Shown here in pieces: positions 1-6,233 of a DNA stretch of 6,524 nt (within the stretch, counting starts at the first letter, position 1; each line of letters begins with the position of its first letter). The notes under the pieces are model-generated. The model had not been told where the DNA came from. It did no database searches and was given only the letters and a program-made list of their open reading frames with translations. A program made the position numbers and the translations under genes. Source of the stretch: Muribaculaceae bacterium (GTDB lineage: Bacteria > Bacteroidota > Bacteroidia > Bacteroidales > Muribaculaceae); contig VSPW01000112.1 in the NCBI GenBank assembly GCA_009775535.1, forward strand, positions 1 to 6,524. Reading direction: 5' to 3'.

Positions 1-1
1 C

Positions 2-1060
2 AAAAACGAAAACCAAGAAGCCGACCACCGAACAGCCTCAAAATTCATCCATCTCCAATATTATATATTTGAGGACGACAATACCGGCCGGCGTATCCGC
101 GACATACTGATAGAACGAGCCCGCGCAGGGGTAAAAGTCAGAGTCATATACGACCATGTGGGCTCTTTCAAGGTCAAACGCAGGTTTTTCAAGGAAATGT
201 TGGATGCTGGAATCGATGTATACCCTTTTTTCAAGGTGTCGTTCCCACTTTTTGCCACGCGCATCAACTGGAGAAACCACCGTAAGATATGCGTAATCGA
301 CGGGCATATCGGCTACATCGGCGGCATGAACATTGCCGACCGTTATATAGATGGCGGGGAATCTTTCCCTTCATGGCGCGACACCCACGTCCGAATCACC
401 GGCCCGGCAGTAAACGCATTGCAGTTCTCGTTCGCCATCGACTGGAACTTCATGGGGCAGCCGCTTATAGAGGAAGACCTTCCTGTACAGCAACAACAAA
501 ACGGGAACAGGAAGATAGGCATGCAGGTGCTCACAAGCGGACCGACTAGCCAATGGAGCAATATAGCCTACGTCATGTTCAAGGCAATAGCGAATGCGAA
601 AAGGCGCATATACATACAGACTCCCTATTTCCTGCCTACAGAAAGCCTGCTTAAGGCCCTTCAGACCGCAGCGCTGGCAAAAGTCGATGTAAGGCTGATG
701 ATCCCCCGCAGGAACGACTCGCGGCTGCTGCGCAATGCCTCTTTTTCTTACATAACCGAATGCCTCCGCGCCGGCATAAAGATATACCTGTATGAAGGCG
801 GAATGCTACATAGCAAAACAATGGTTGTCGATGATGAATTCTCGACAATAGGGTCCACCAACTTTGATTTCCGCAGCTTTGAACATAACTTTGAAAGCAA
901 CCTGTTCATATATTCAAGAGATGTAAACCGGGAAATGGCTGAAATATTCCTTAACGACCAGGATTCCAGCACCCGTATAACCGCATCGGCGTGGCGGCAC
1001 CGGCCAATAATACAGAAAGGGATAGAATCCGTAGTCAGGCTTCTCAGCCCGATACTTTAA
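2..1060 (+). CDS. cls: Cardiolipin synthase (phospholipase D superfamily), 5'-truncated by the window edge
   Basis: The reading frame is open from base 2 to the TAA at 1058-1060, giving 352 residues with no start in view. The visible protein begins inside the first catalytic domain (IHLQYYIFEDD, then an RARAGVKVRVIYD stretch typical of bacterial cardiolipin synthases). Both HKD motifs are intact: H93-x-K95-x4-D100 (bases 278-301), followed by GYIGGMNIADRY, and H270-x-K272-x4-D277 (from base 809), followed by STIGSTNFDFRSF. The family normally has about 480-510 residues, so roughly 130-150 N-terminal residues, including the usual two membrane segments, are probably missing. By family knowledge the enzyme joins two phosphatidylglycerol molecules into cardiolipin and glycerol at the inner membrane, using the two His residues in a covalent phosphatidyl-enzyme mechanism. 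GTG and ATG codons inside the frame are not its start, because homology continues upstream of them. It is separated from the next gene by 92 bp. Another phosphatidyltransferase of the same superfamily is less likely. Confidence 0.93.
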   Translation, partial: KNENQEADHRTASKFIHLQYYIFEDDNTGRRIRDILIERARAGVKVRVIYDHVGSFKVKRRFFKEMLDAGIDVYPFFKVSFPLFATRINWRNHRKICVIDGHIGYIGGMNIADRYIDGGESFPSWRDTHVRITGPAVNALQFSFAIDWNFMGQPLIEEDLPVQQQQNGNRKIGMQVLTSGPTSQWSNIAYVMFKAIANAKRRIYIQTPYFLPTESLLKALQTAALAKVDVRLMIPRRNDSRLLRNASFSYITECLRAGIKIYLYEGGMLHSKTMVVDDEFSTIGSTNFDFRSFEHNFESNLFIYSRDVNREMAEIFLNDQDSSTRITASAWRHRPIIQKGIESVVRLLSPIL

Positions 1061-1116
1061 CGACAAGCGGCCTGATACTTTTGTCACAATATATGGATGG
1101 TTACCGCAATTTTCAC

Positions 1117-1124
1117 TAATTTTG
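1117..1124 (+). promoter_or_regulatory. Bacteroidota-type promoter -7 element ahead of the PASTA-rluD unit
   Basis: TAATTTTG matches the Bacteroidota sigma-70 -7 consensus TAnnTTTG exactly. It would place transcription start near 1130, about 20 nt before the ATG at 1153. The -33 partner is poor: no TTTG lies at the expected 19-21 bp upstream, and the nearest TTTG (1080-1083) is 33 bp away. The 1061-1152 gap contains no other convincing signal. Confidence 0.5.
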
Positions 1125-1152
1125 CACTAAAATCCAACAGCAGATACAAACT

Positions 1153-1830
1153 ATGCCAAATAACGGAAATCCCCAAAAAGGGAAAAGCTCGATAACCGGT
1201 AAAATTACAGGATTTTACCAAAAGCACCCTGTATTCAGCCACTTCATACTCATTGTAATCACCGGTGTTTTCCTTGCGTTGCTCGCTCTTTTATTCCTAG
1301 ATATATGGACCGCACACGGCAAGACCACTACAATCCCAGAAATCAAGGGTCTGTCATATGTACGCGGTGCAGCTGTACTGAATGAGGCCGGAATGAGCAT
1401 TGAGATATCCGACTCCATATATGACACATCGGCCGCACCGGGGCAAATCATGGAGACAATGCCAAGGGCTCATACAACCGTCAAGCCCGGACGTACTGTC
1501 TATGTGACCGTAAACGCGTTCTCTCCAAGGAAAGTCACAGTAAACGCGCCACTCACTGATGTATCTTCAAGGCAGGCCATAGCATACCTCAAGGGATTAG
1601 GCCTTACTAATATACGCAAAGAATACGTCACAGGCCCGTTTGATGACCTTGTCAAGGCTGTAATAATAAACGGGCAGCATGTGAAGACAGGCGCATCGTA
1701 CCCCATCACTTCGCAGGTGACTGTACAGATTACAAAGGGGACTGAAGCTTCTTATGACATCGAGACAGGAATAACTCCGGGAACACAAGCTGAGATAGAC
1801 GAGGCCGTAAATGATGCATTCACAGATTGA
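1153..1830 (+). CDS. Membrane-anchored PASTA domain protein
   Basis: This is a 225-residue protein. A short basic cytoplasmic tail (residues 1-27) is followed by one strongly hydrophobic segment at about 28-50 (FILIVITGVFLALLALLFLD), giving an N-in, C-out topology. Two PASTA domains follow at about 57-123 and 126-196. The first ends with the characteristic APGQIMETMPRAHTTVKPG turn and a TVYVTVN strand; the second has the matching VTVQITKG strand. A 29-residue acidic tail ends the protein. PASTA domains are best known as muropeptide-sensing repeats of penicillin-binding proteins and Ser/Thr kinases. Here there is neither a kinase nor a transpeptidase domain, so a peptidoglycan-binding or scaffolding role in the periplasm is inference. 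No Shine-Dalgarno precedes the ATG, as is usual in this phylum. The 3' end overlaps the start of rluD, so the two are probably co-transcribed and translationally coupled. Presence of the domains is secure; the function is unknown. Confidence 0.88.
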   Translation: MPNNGNPQKGKSSITGKITGFYQKHPVFSHFILIVITGVFLALLALLFLDIWTAHGKTTTIPEIKGLSYVRGAAVLNEAGMSIEISDSIYDTSAAPGQIMETMPRAHTTVKPGRTVYVTVNAFSPRKVTVNAPLTDVSSRQAIAYLKGLGLTNIRKEYVTGPFDDLVKAVIINGQHVKTGASYPITSQVTVQITKGTEASYDIETGITPGTQAEIDEAVNDAFTD

Positions 1831-2908
1831 CATGGACCACACCCCTAACGCGATGGCATCAGAGAGCGACAGCCTGGATGAACTTGATATAATTGATGCC
1901 CAGGGCGCTACGGAAGACGGGATGTATGAACATTTCCGCTTCGTAGCCGACAAGGGACAGGCATTGTTGCGTGTCGACAAATTCCTTGTTGACCGCCTTG
2001 TCAAATCCTCCCGCAACCGCGTGCAACAGGCCGCCGAAGCCGGATGCATCCGCGTGAACGGACGTCCGGTAAAGAGCAACTACCGCGTAAAGCCGCTCGA
2101 TGTCGTGACTGTAGTAATGGACCGACCCAGGTATGAACTTGAAATTACGGCTGAGGATATCCCTCTAGATATAGTATATGAGGATACTGATGTCCTGGTA
2201 GTAAACAAACCGGCAGGACTTGTCGTGCATCCCGGGCACGGAAACTACAACGGCACGCTGGTAAATGCCCTGGCATACCATTTCAAGGACAATCCCGACT
2301 ATGATGTCAATGACCCCCGCATGGGGCTGGTTCACCGTATTGACAAGGACACATCAGGACTCCTTGTCGTGGCAAAGACCCCTGATGCAAAGACCCATCT
2401 TGGACGCCAGTTTTTCAACAAGACTACCAAACGGGAATATGTAGCTGTCGTATGGGGCGTGCCATCCCCTGTATCAGGCCGCATCGAAGGGAATATCGGA
2501 CGGTCTTTGCGCGACCGGTTGCAGATGGCGGTTTTCCCGCCAGACAGTGATATGGGAAAACATGCCGTGACTCACTATCAGATGATTGAGGATCTAGGAC
2601 ATGTATCCGTTGTGAAATGTGTATTGGAAACCGGACGCACACATCAGATCCGCGTACACATGCGCCACATCGGGCATCCACTGTTCAACGACGCCCGATA
2701 TGGCGGCGACCAGATATTAAGGGGCAACACCTCATCCAAATACCGCCAATTCATAGCCAACTGCATGGAGATATGCCCACGACAGGCTCTGCACGCACGC
2801 ACATTGGGCTTCACACATCCGCGCACAGGCGAAGAGATGTTCTTTTCCGCCCCAATCCCGGCCGATATGACAGCGCTAATAGACCGCTGGCACAGACTAC
2901 AAGTGTAG
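1811..2908 (+). CDS. rluD: 23S rRNA pseudouridine synthase, RluD/RluA family
   Basis: This is a 365-residue protein. After an acidic, poorly conserved N-terminus (about 1-40) comes an S4 RNA-binding domain at about 52-103 (RVDKFLVDRL, then SRNRVQQAAEAGCIRVNG). The RluA-family catalytic domain follows. The catalytic Asp is D178 in HRIDKDTSGLLVVAKT (codon 2342-2344). Further family motifs are TKREYVAVVWG, then ETGRTHQIRVHMRHIGHPLF-NDARYGG, and a C-terminal QALHARTLGFTHP segment. The family isomerises uridine to pseudouridine in rRNA; RluD itself modifies helix 69 of 23S rRNA (1911, 1915, 1917 in E. coli). The S4 domain and length favour RluD over RluA, but target sites cannot be read from sequence. 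The start is uncertain: ATGs in frame lie at 1811, 1814, 1832 and 1853. The first two overlap the PASTA gene, while 1832 falls just past its TGA. The residues concerned are not conserved, so any of them would give an active enzyme. Confidence 0.94.
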   Translation: MMHSQIDMDHTPNAMASESDSLDELDIIDAQGATEDGMYEHFRFVADKGQALLRVDKFLVDRLVKSSRNRVQQAAEAGCIRVNGRPVKSNYRVKPLDVVTVVMDRPRYELEITAEDIPLDIVYEDTDVLVVNKPAGLVVHPGHGNYNGTLVNALAYHFKDNPDYDVNDPRMGLVHRIDKDTSGLLVVAKTPDAKTHLGRQFFNKTTKREYVAVVWGVPSPVSGRIEGNIGRSLRDRLQMAVFPPDSDMGKHAVTHYQMIEDLGHVSVVKCVLETGRTHQIRVHMRHIGHPLFNDARYGGDQILRGNTSSKYRQFIANCMEICPRQALHARTLGFTHPRTGEEMFFSAPIPADMTALIDRWHRLQV

Positions 2909-2940
2909 TTTGCTAATTTCATGGATTTGACGTAAATTTG
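2909..2940 (+). promoter_or_regulatory. Bacteroidota promoter of the B12 uptake operon
   Basis: A -33 element TTTG (2909-2912) and a -7 element TAAATTTG (2933-2940) are separated by 20 bp, matching the Bacteroidota consensus TTTG-N19-21-TAnnTTTG. The -33 element starts on the base directly after the rluD TAG. Transcription should start near 2945-2948, at or within the 5' strand of riboswitch stem P1, so the leader begins essentially with the aptamer. Confidence 0.8.
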
Positions 2941-2944
2941 CAGG

Positions 2945-3120
2945 ACGGAACGTATAGGGAATCCGGTGTAAGTCCGGGACAGTACCCGCTGCTGTAAATG
3001 CCTTAATGTCTGCCGCAATATTGCCACTGGCCGCCATGCCGGGAAGGTGCGGACGGACGGCACAAGTCAGAAAACCTGTCATTCCGTATCAATATTAATC
3101 CCTGCGGGACAACAGGAGGA
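2945..3120 (+). ncRNA. Cobalamin (vitamin B12) riboswitch with SD-sequestering expression platform
   Basis: The conserved B12-aptamer landmarks appear in order: AGGGAATCCGGTG (2956-2968), GGGACAGTACCCGCTGCTGT (2976-2995), GCCACTGG (3023-3030), GCCGGGAAGG (3038-3047) and the B12 box GTCAGAAAACCTGTC (3066-3080). Helices that can be drawn are P1 ACGGAA/TTCCGT (2945-2950 with 3082-3087), P2 ATAGG/CCTGT (2954-2958 with 3075-3079, one GU), P4 CCGG/CCGG (2963-2966 with 2974-2977), P5 ACAG/CTGT (2979-2982 with 2992-2995), and a closed peripheral arm TGCCG/CGGCA (3011-3015 with 3058-3062). The peripheral GCCACTG and CGGGAAGG elements point to the larger class I form, which usually prefers adenosylcobalamin. 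Downstream, CCTG/CAGG (3101-3104 with 3113-3116) forms L13. Its loop CGGG (3105-3108) is complementary to CCCG in L5 (2985-2988), the standard kissing contact. No terminator-like T tract follows, so control is predicted to be translational and OFF when cobalamin is bound. Confidence 0.95.
3114..3119 (+). promoter_or_regulatory. Strong Shine-Dalgarno of btuG, the regulated site of the riboswitch
   Basis: AGGAGG lies 7 nt before the ATG at 3127. Its first three bases fall in the 3' strand of the L13 hairpin (3113-3116), so hairpin formation would block ribosome binding. It fixes the btuG start. None of the other complete genes in the window has a comparable site. Confidence 0.85.
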
Positions 3121-3126
3121 AAAACT

Positions 3127-4203
3127 ATGGCAAGGAAAACGGCATTTTTACGCACATGCATAGCCCTGGCGCTTACTGCGGCTGCAGCCACCGGCTGCAT
3201 GGAATGGGAATACGGCAAAACCGAGGACTTTTCAACATCTGGTCCGGGGCTATTCATCGTCAACGAGGGAAATTTCCAATATGGGAATGCTTCCCTTTCA
3301 TATTACGACCCTACATCCCGAACTGTCGAAAATGAAGTGTTTTTCCGCTCAAACGGGTTCAAGCTAGGCGATGTGGCGCAGTCAATGACCTTGTTTGGCG
3401 GTAAAGGCTGGATTGTTGTCAATAATTCGCATGTGATATTCTCCATCGACCTCACTACTTTCCGTGAGACCGGGCGCATCGTGAATCTCCCATCCCCAAG
3501 GTATATACATTTCATATCCCCGACAAAAGCATATGTCACACAGCTGTGGGACAACCGCATACTTATCGTAAATCCATCCACATATACTGTGACCGGCTCT
3601 ATACTGTGTCCTGACATGTCTGTAGAAAGCGGCTCAACCGAACAGATGGCACAACTCGGCAAATATGTATATGTATGCTGTTGGAGCTACCAGAACCGTA
3701 TCCTCAAAATCGATACGGAATCCGACTCTGTCGTAGATGAAATGACTGTGGGGATACAACCGCGGGCCATTGCCATCGACCGCAATGGGAAACTATGGGC
3801 AATGACCGATGGAGGGTATGCGGGAAGTCCTTACGGACATGAGCCCCCTGCACTATTCCGTATAGACCCTGAATCAATGACAACAGAACTGGCTTTCACT
3901 TTTTCGCCGGATGACTCACCTGTAGAAATGACGCTAAATGGTGACGGGTCAAGGCTATATTGGATAAACAACGACATCTGGAGCATGGAAATTGATGCCG
4001 TGCAACTACCTTCCAGCCCAATTGTGCACTCCCAAGGGACAAAATATTTCGGCCTTACCGTAAACCCCGACAACGGAGATATTTATGTGGCCGATGCTAT
4101 AGATTACCAACAACAAGGGATCGTGTACCGTTTCACCCCCGATGGCACACTCCTCGACCAATTCTACACCGGTATTAACCCTGGGGCATTCTGCTGGAAA
4201 TGA
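3127..4203 (+). CDS. btuG: BtuG-like surface lipoprotein, vitamin B12-capturing beta-propeller
   Basis: This is a 358-residue protein with a lipoprotein signal peptide: basic MARK, a hydrophobic Ala/Leu core, and lipobox ATGC with lipidated Cys24. The residues after Cys are acidic (MEWEYGKTED), compatible with the acidic surface-export signals of Bacteroidota lipoproteins. The mature part is seven irregular beta-propeller blades, roughly at residues 42-67, 93-118, 133-159, 178-208, 221-258, 274-300 and 316-348. Each has a strand such as GWIVVNN, KAYVTQL, YVYVCCW, KLWAMTD, RLYWINN or DIYVADA and a following I-D/N-P type turn, as in YncE-like and DUF5074 proteins. In Bacteroides, BtuG is a surface lipoprotein that binds cobalamin very tightly and sits on BtuB. 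The assignment here rests on the fold, the lipoprotein signal, the upstream cobalamin riboswitch and the adjoining btuB. The gene is first in the operon, and its TGA overlaps the btuB ATG by 4 nt. B12-contacting residues cannot be named from sequence alone. Confidence 0.86.
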   Translation: MARKTAFLRTCIALALTAAAATGCMEWEYGKTEDFSTSGPGLFIVNEGNFQYGNASLSYYDPTSRTVENEVFFRSNGFKLGDVAQSMTLFGGKGWIVVNNSHVIFSIDLTTFRETGRIVNLPSPRYIHFISPTKAYVTQLWDNRILIVNPSTYTVTGSILCPDMSVESGSTEQMAQLGKYVYVCCWSYQNRILKIDTESDSVVDEMTVGIQPRAIAIDRNGKLWAMTDGGYAGSPYGHEPPALFRIDPESMTTELAFTFSPDDSPVEMTLNGDGSRLYWINNDIWSMEIDAVQLPSSPIVHSQGTKYFGLTVNPDNGDIYVADAIDYQQQGIVYRFTPDGTLLDQFYTGINPGAFCWK

Positions 4204-6233
4204 AAAAGGCCACAATAATATCGGCAATCATAATTACCGCATCGGTAATGCCTGCCTTCTCCACGACCCCGACACGCAAGCTCAAGGAAGTTACAGTCAC
4301 CTCTATACGTCCTATGAAGGAAATCGGAATACAGGAAACCCGTTTCGATTCCACTGCATTAAGGGATAATATAGCACTGTCCATGGCCGACATCCTTGCT
4401 TTCAACTCTTCTGTATTCGTTAAAAACTACGGGCGCGCCACACTGTCGACAGTTGCATTCCGTGGAACATCACCGTCACACACACAAGTGACATGGAACG
4501 GCATGCGTATCAACAGCCCCATGCTTGGCATGACCGATTTCTCCACAATCCCTGCATATTTCATTGATGGGGCTTCCCTACTCCACGGCACATCCAGCGT
4601 CAACGAGACAGGCGGTGGCCTTGGCGGACTGGTCAGACTGTCCACAAGGCCATCAGACAAAAACGGATGGGACATTGAATACGTACAGGGGATAGGATCA
4701 TTCTCCACTTTCGATGAATTCCTGAAGGTCAATTACGGTTGCCGTCACTGGAAAACATCTACAAGAATCGTCTACTCATCATCCGCCAACGATTTCACAT
4801 ACCGCAACCGGGACAAAAAAGAAAACATATACGATGACAACCATAACATCATCGGCTCATATTACCCTAAGGAGAAAAACCGTTCCGGCGCATTCAAGGA
4901 CCTGCACATTTTACAGGAAGCCTATTACGACACCCGGCACGGTGACCGTCTGGGCATCAATGCCTGGTTCACAGCATCCAACCGTGAACTGCCGATGATG
5001 ACCACCGACTATGGCGACCACCACGATTTTGAAAACCGCCAGCGGGAGGAGACATTACGTACGCTCCTGTCATGGGGTCATTACGCACAAAACTGGAAGA
5101 CAGATCTCCGTGGAGGATATATACATACATGGATGGCCTACGACTATAGGCGCGACGCCGGAAATGGCATCATGACTACCATGACACGCTCCAGGAACAA
5201 TACCAGCACCATATTCGGCAAGGCCGGATGGGAATTTTATCCTGACAGCCGCTGGCTGCTGACAACCGACATTTCTGCCCACCAGCAATTTGTAAAAAGC
5301 TCTGACAAGAATGTCACCACACAGGATGGCGCCCACGGAACTGTCGGATATGACCGCGGACGCATAGAACTGTCCGGATCTGCATCAGTCAAGTGGCAAC
5401 CGTCAAAACGCTTCGGGGCATCACTTGTGATACGGGAAGATATGTATGGCGATTCATGGACTCCAATAATCCCGGCTCTATTCATTGACGGTGTAATATG
5501 GCCGGCCGCCAACCTGACTGCAAAGGCTTCTGTATCGCGCAACTATCGGTTTCCAACCCTAAATGACCTCTATTTCCTTCCTGGCGGCAACCCGTCACTG
5601 AAAAGTGAACAGGGATGGAGCTACGATGCCGGATTATCGGCGGAATTCGGAAAGAACGGCATTTACAGGCTTACAGCAGGTGTCAACTGGTTCGACTCAA
5701 GGATTGATGACTGGATAATGTGGCTTCCTACCACAAAAGGATTCTTTTCACCACGCAATATGAAACGCGTACATGCCTACGGAATTGAGGCAAATGCCAC
5801 ATTGGGCCTGCATCTCCCAAAAGGATGGTCTATGGATGTCAACGCGTCATATTCTTGGACTCCATCAATCAATGATGGCGACAAGATGTCACCAGCCGAC
5901 ATTTCGGTAGGGAAACAACTACCATACGTACCCAGGCATACAGCCACAATGACATGGCGGCTAGGATGGCATTACTGGTCGGTGCTGTATAAATGGAACT
6001 TCTACAGCAAACGTTACACCATGTCTAGCAACGATGTCACCCTGTCCGGGACATTGCCTGAATACTATATGAGCAATGTCAGCATTGAACGCATGGTGGA
6101 TTTGAAGCCTGTAAGCCTGTCACTGAAACTTTCTGTCAATAACCTTTTCAACGAAGAATACCTATCGGTGCTCTCCCGTCCTATGCCAGGTATAAACTTT
6201 GAATTTTTCATATCTATAAGCCCAAAATGGTAA
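4200..6233 (+). CDS. btuB: TonB-dependent outer membrane cobalamin receptor, BtuB-like
   Basis: This is a 677-residue protein with a Sec signal peptide at about 1-21 (MKK, hydrophobic core, cleavage near PAFS). A TonB-box-like LKEVTVTS follows at 28-35. The plug domain is at about 43-152, with AFRGTSPSHTQVTWNGMRIN (86-105) and the closing GGGLGGLVRLSTR (138-150). The rest is a 22-strand-type barrel rich in aromatic-alternating strands, containing NYRFPTLNDLYFLPGGNPSLKSE and ending SVNNLFNEEYLSVLSRPMPG and a terminal Trp. It is somewhat longer than E. coli BtuB (about 614 residues). No N-terminal carboxypeptidase-like domain of the SusC type is seen, so this is a classic vitamin or siderophore receptor. 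Cobalamin specificity is inferred from the riboswitch and from btuG directly upstream; by homology alone it could be a siderophore or heme receptor. The start overlaps the btuG stop (ATGA), and the end overlaps the next gene by 7 nt, implying translational coupling. Confidence 0.92.
   Translation: MKKATIISAIIITASVMPAFSTTPTRKLKEVTVTSIRPMKEIGIQETRFDSTALRDNIALSMADILAFNSSVFVKNYGRATLSTVAFRGTSPSHTQVTWNGMRINSPMLGMTDFSTIPAYFIDGASLLHGTSSVNETGGGLGGLVRLSTRPSDKNGWDIEYVQGIGSFSTFDEFLKVNYGCRHWKTSTRIVYSSSANDFTYRNRDKKENIYDDNHNIIGSYYPKEKNRSGAFKDLHILQEAYYDTRHGDRLGINAWFTASNRELPMMTTDYGDHHDFENRQREETLRTLLSWGHYAQNWKTDLRGGYIHTWMAYDYRRDAGNGIMTTMTRSRNNTSTIFGKAGWEFYPDSRWLLTTDISAHQQFVKSSDKNVTTQDGAHGTVGYDRGRIELSGSASVKWQPSKRFGASLVIREDMYGDSWTPIIPALFIDGVIWPAANLTAKASVSRNYRFPTLNDLYFLPGGNPSLKSEQGWSYDAGLSAEFGKNGIYRLTAGVNWFDSRIDDWIMWLPTTKGFFSPRNMKRVHAYGIEANATLGLHLPKGWSMDVNASYSWTPSINDGDKMSPADISVGKQLPYVPRHTATMTWRLGWHYWSVLYKWNFYSKRYTMSSNDVTLSGTLPEYYMSNVSIERMVDLKPVSLSLKLSVNNLFNEEYLSVLSRPMPGINFEFFISISPKW

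Noticed and set aside
1051..1081. Direct repeat GATACTTT at 1051-1058 and 1074-1081
   Set aside because: It is a single pair of 8-mers, one of them inside the cls stop region, with no third copy and no inverted flanks. It is probably chance.
1062..1085. Possible terminator after cls (GACAA ... TTGTC inverted repeat)
   Set aside because: It has only five pairs around a loop of about 14 nt and no T run after it, too weak to call a terminator.
1597..2079. 160-codon open frame on the minus strand across the PASTA-rluD junction
   Set aside because: It is antisense to two well-supported genes with recognisable domains, and its translation is Cys/Ser/Arg-rich with no family resemblance. It is a shadow frame.
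2617..2916. 99-codon + strand frame inside the end of rluD
   Set aside because: It is out of frame with rluD, which has motif-level support here. The translation is His/Pro/Arg-rich, typical of a shadow frame.
2644..3063. Minus-strand open frames over the rluD 3' end and the riboswitch
   Set aside because: The region is fully explained on the + strand by rluD motifs and by conserved riboswitch structure. The frames exist because structured, GC-rich sequence lacks stops.
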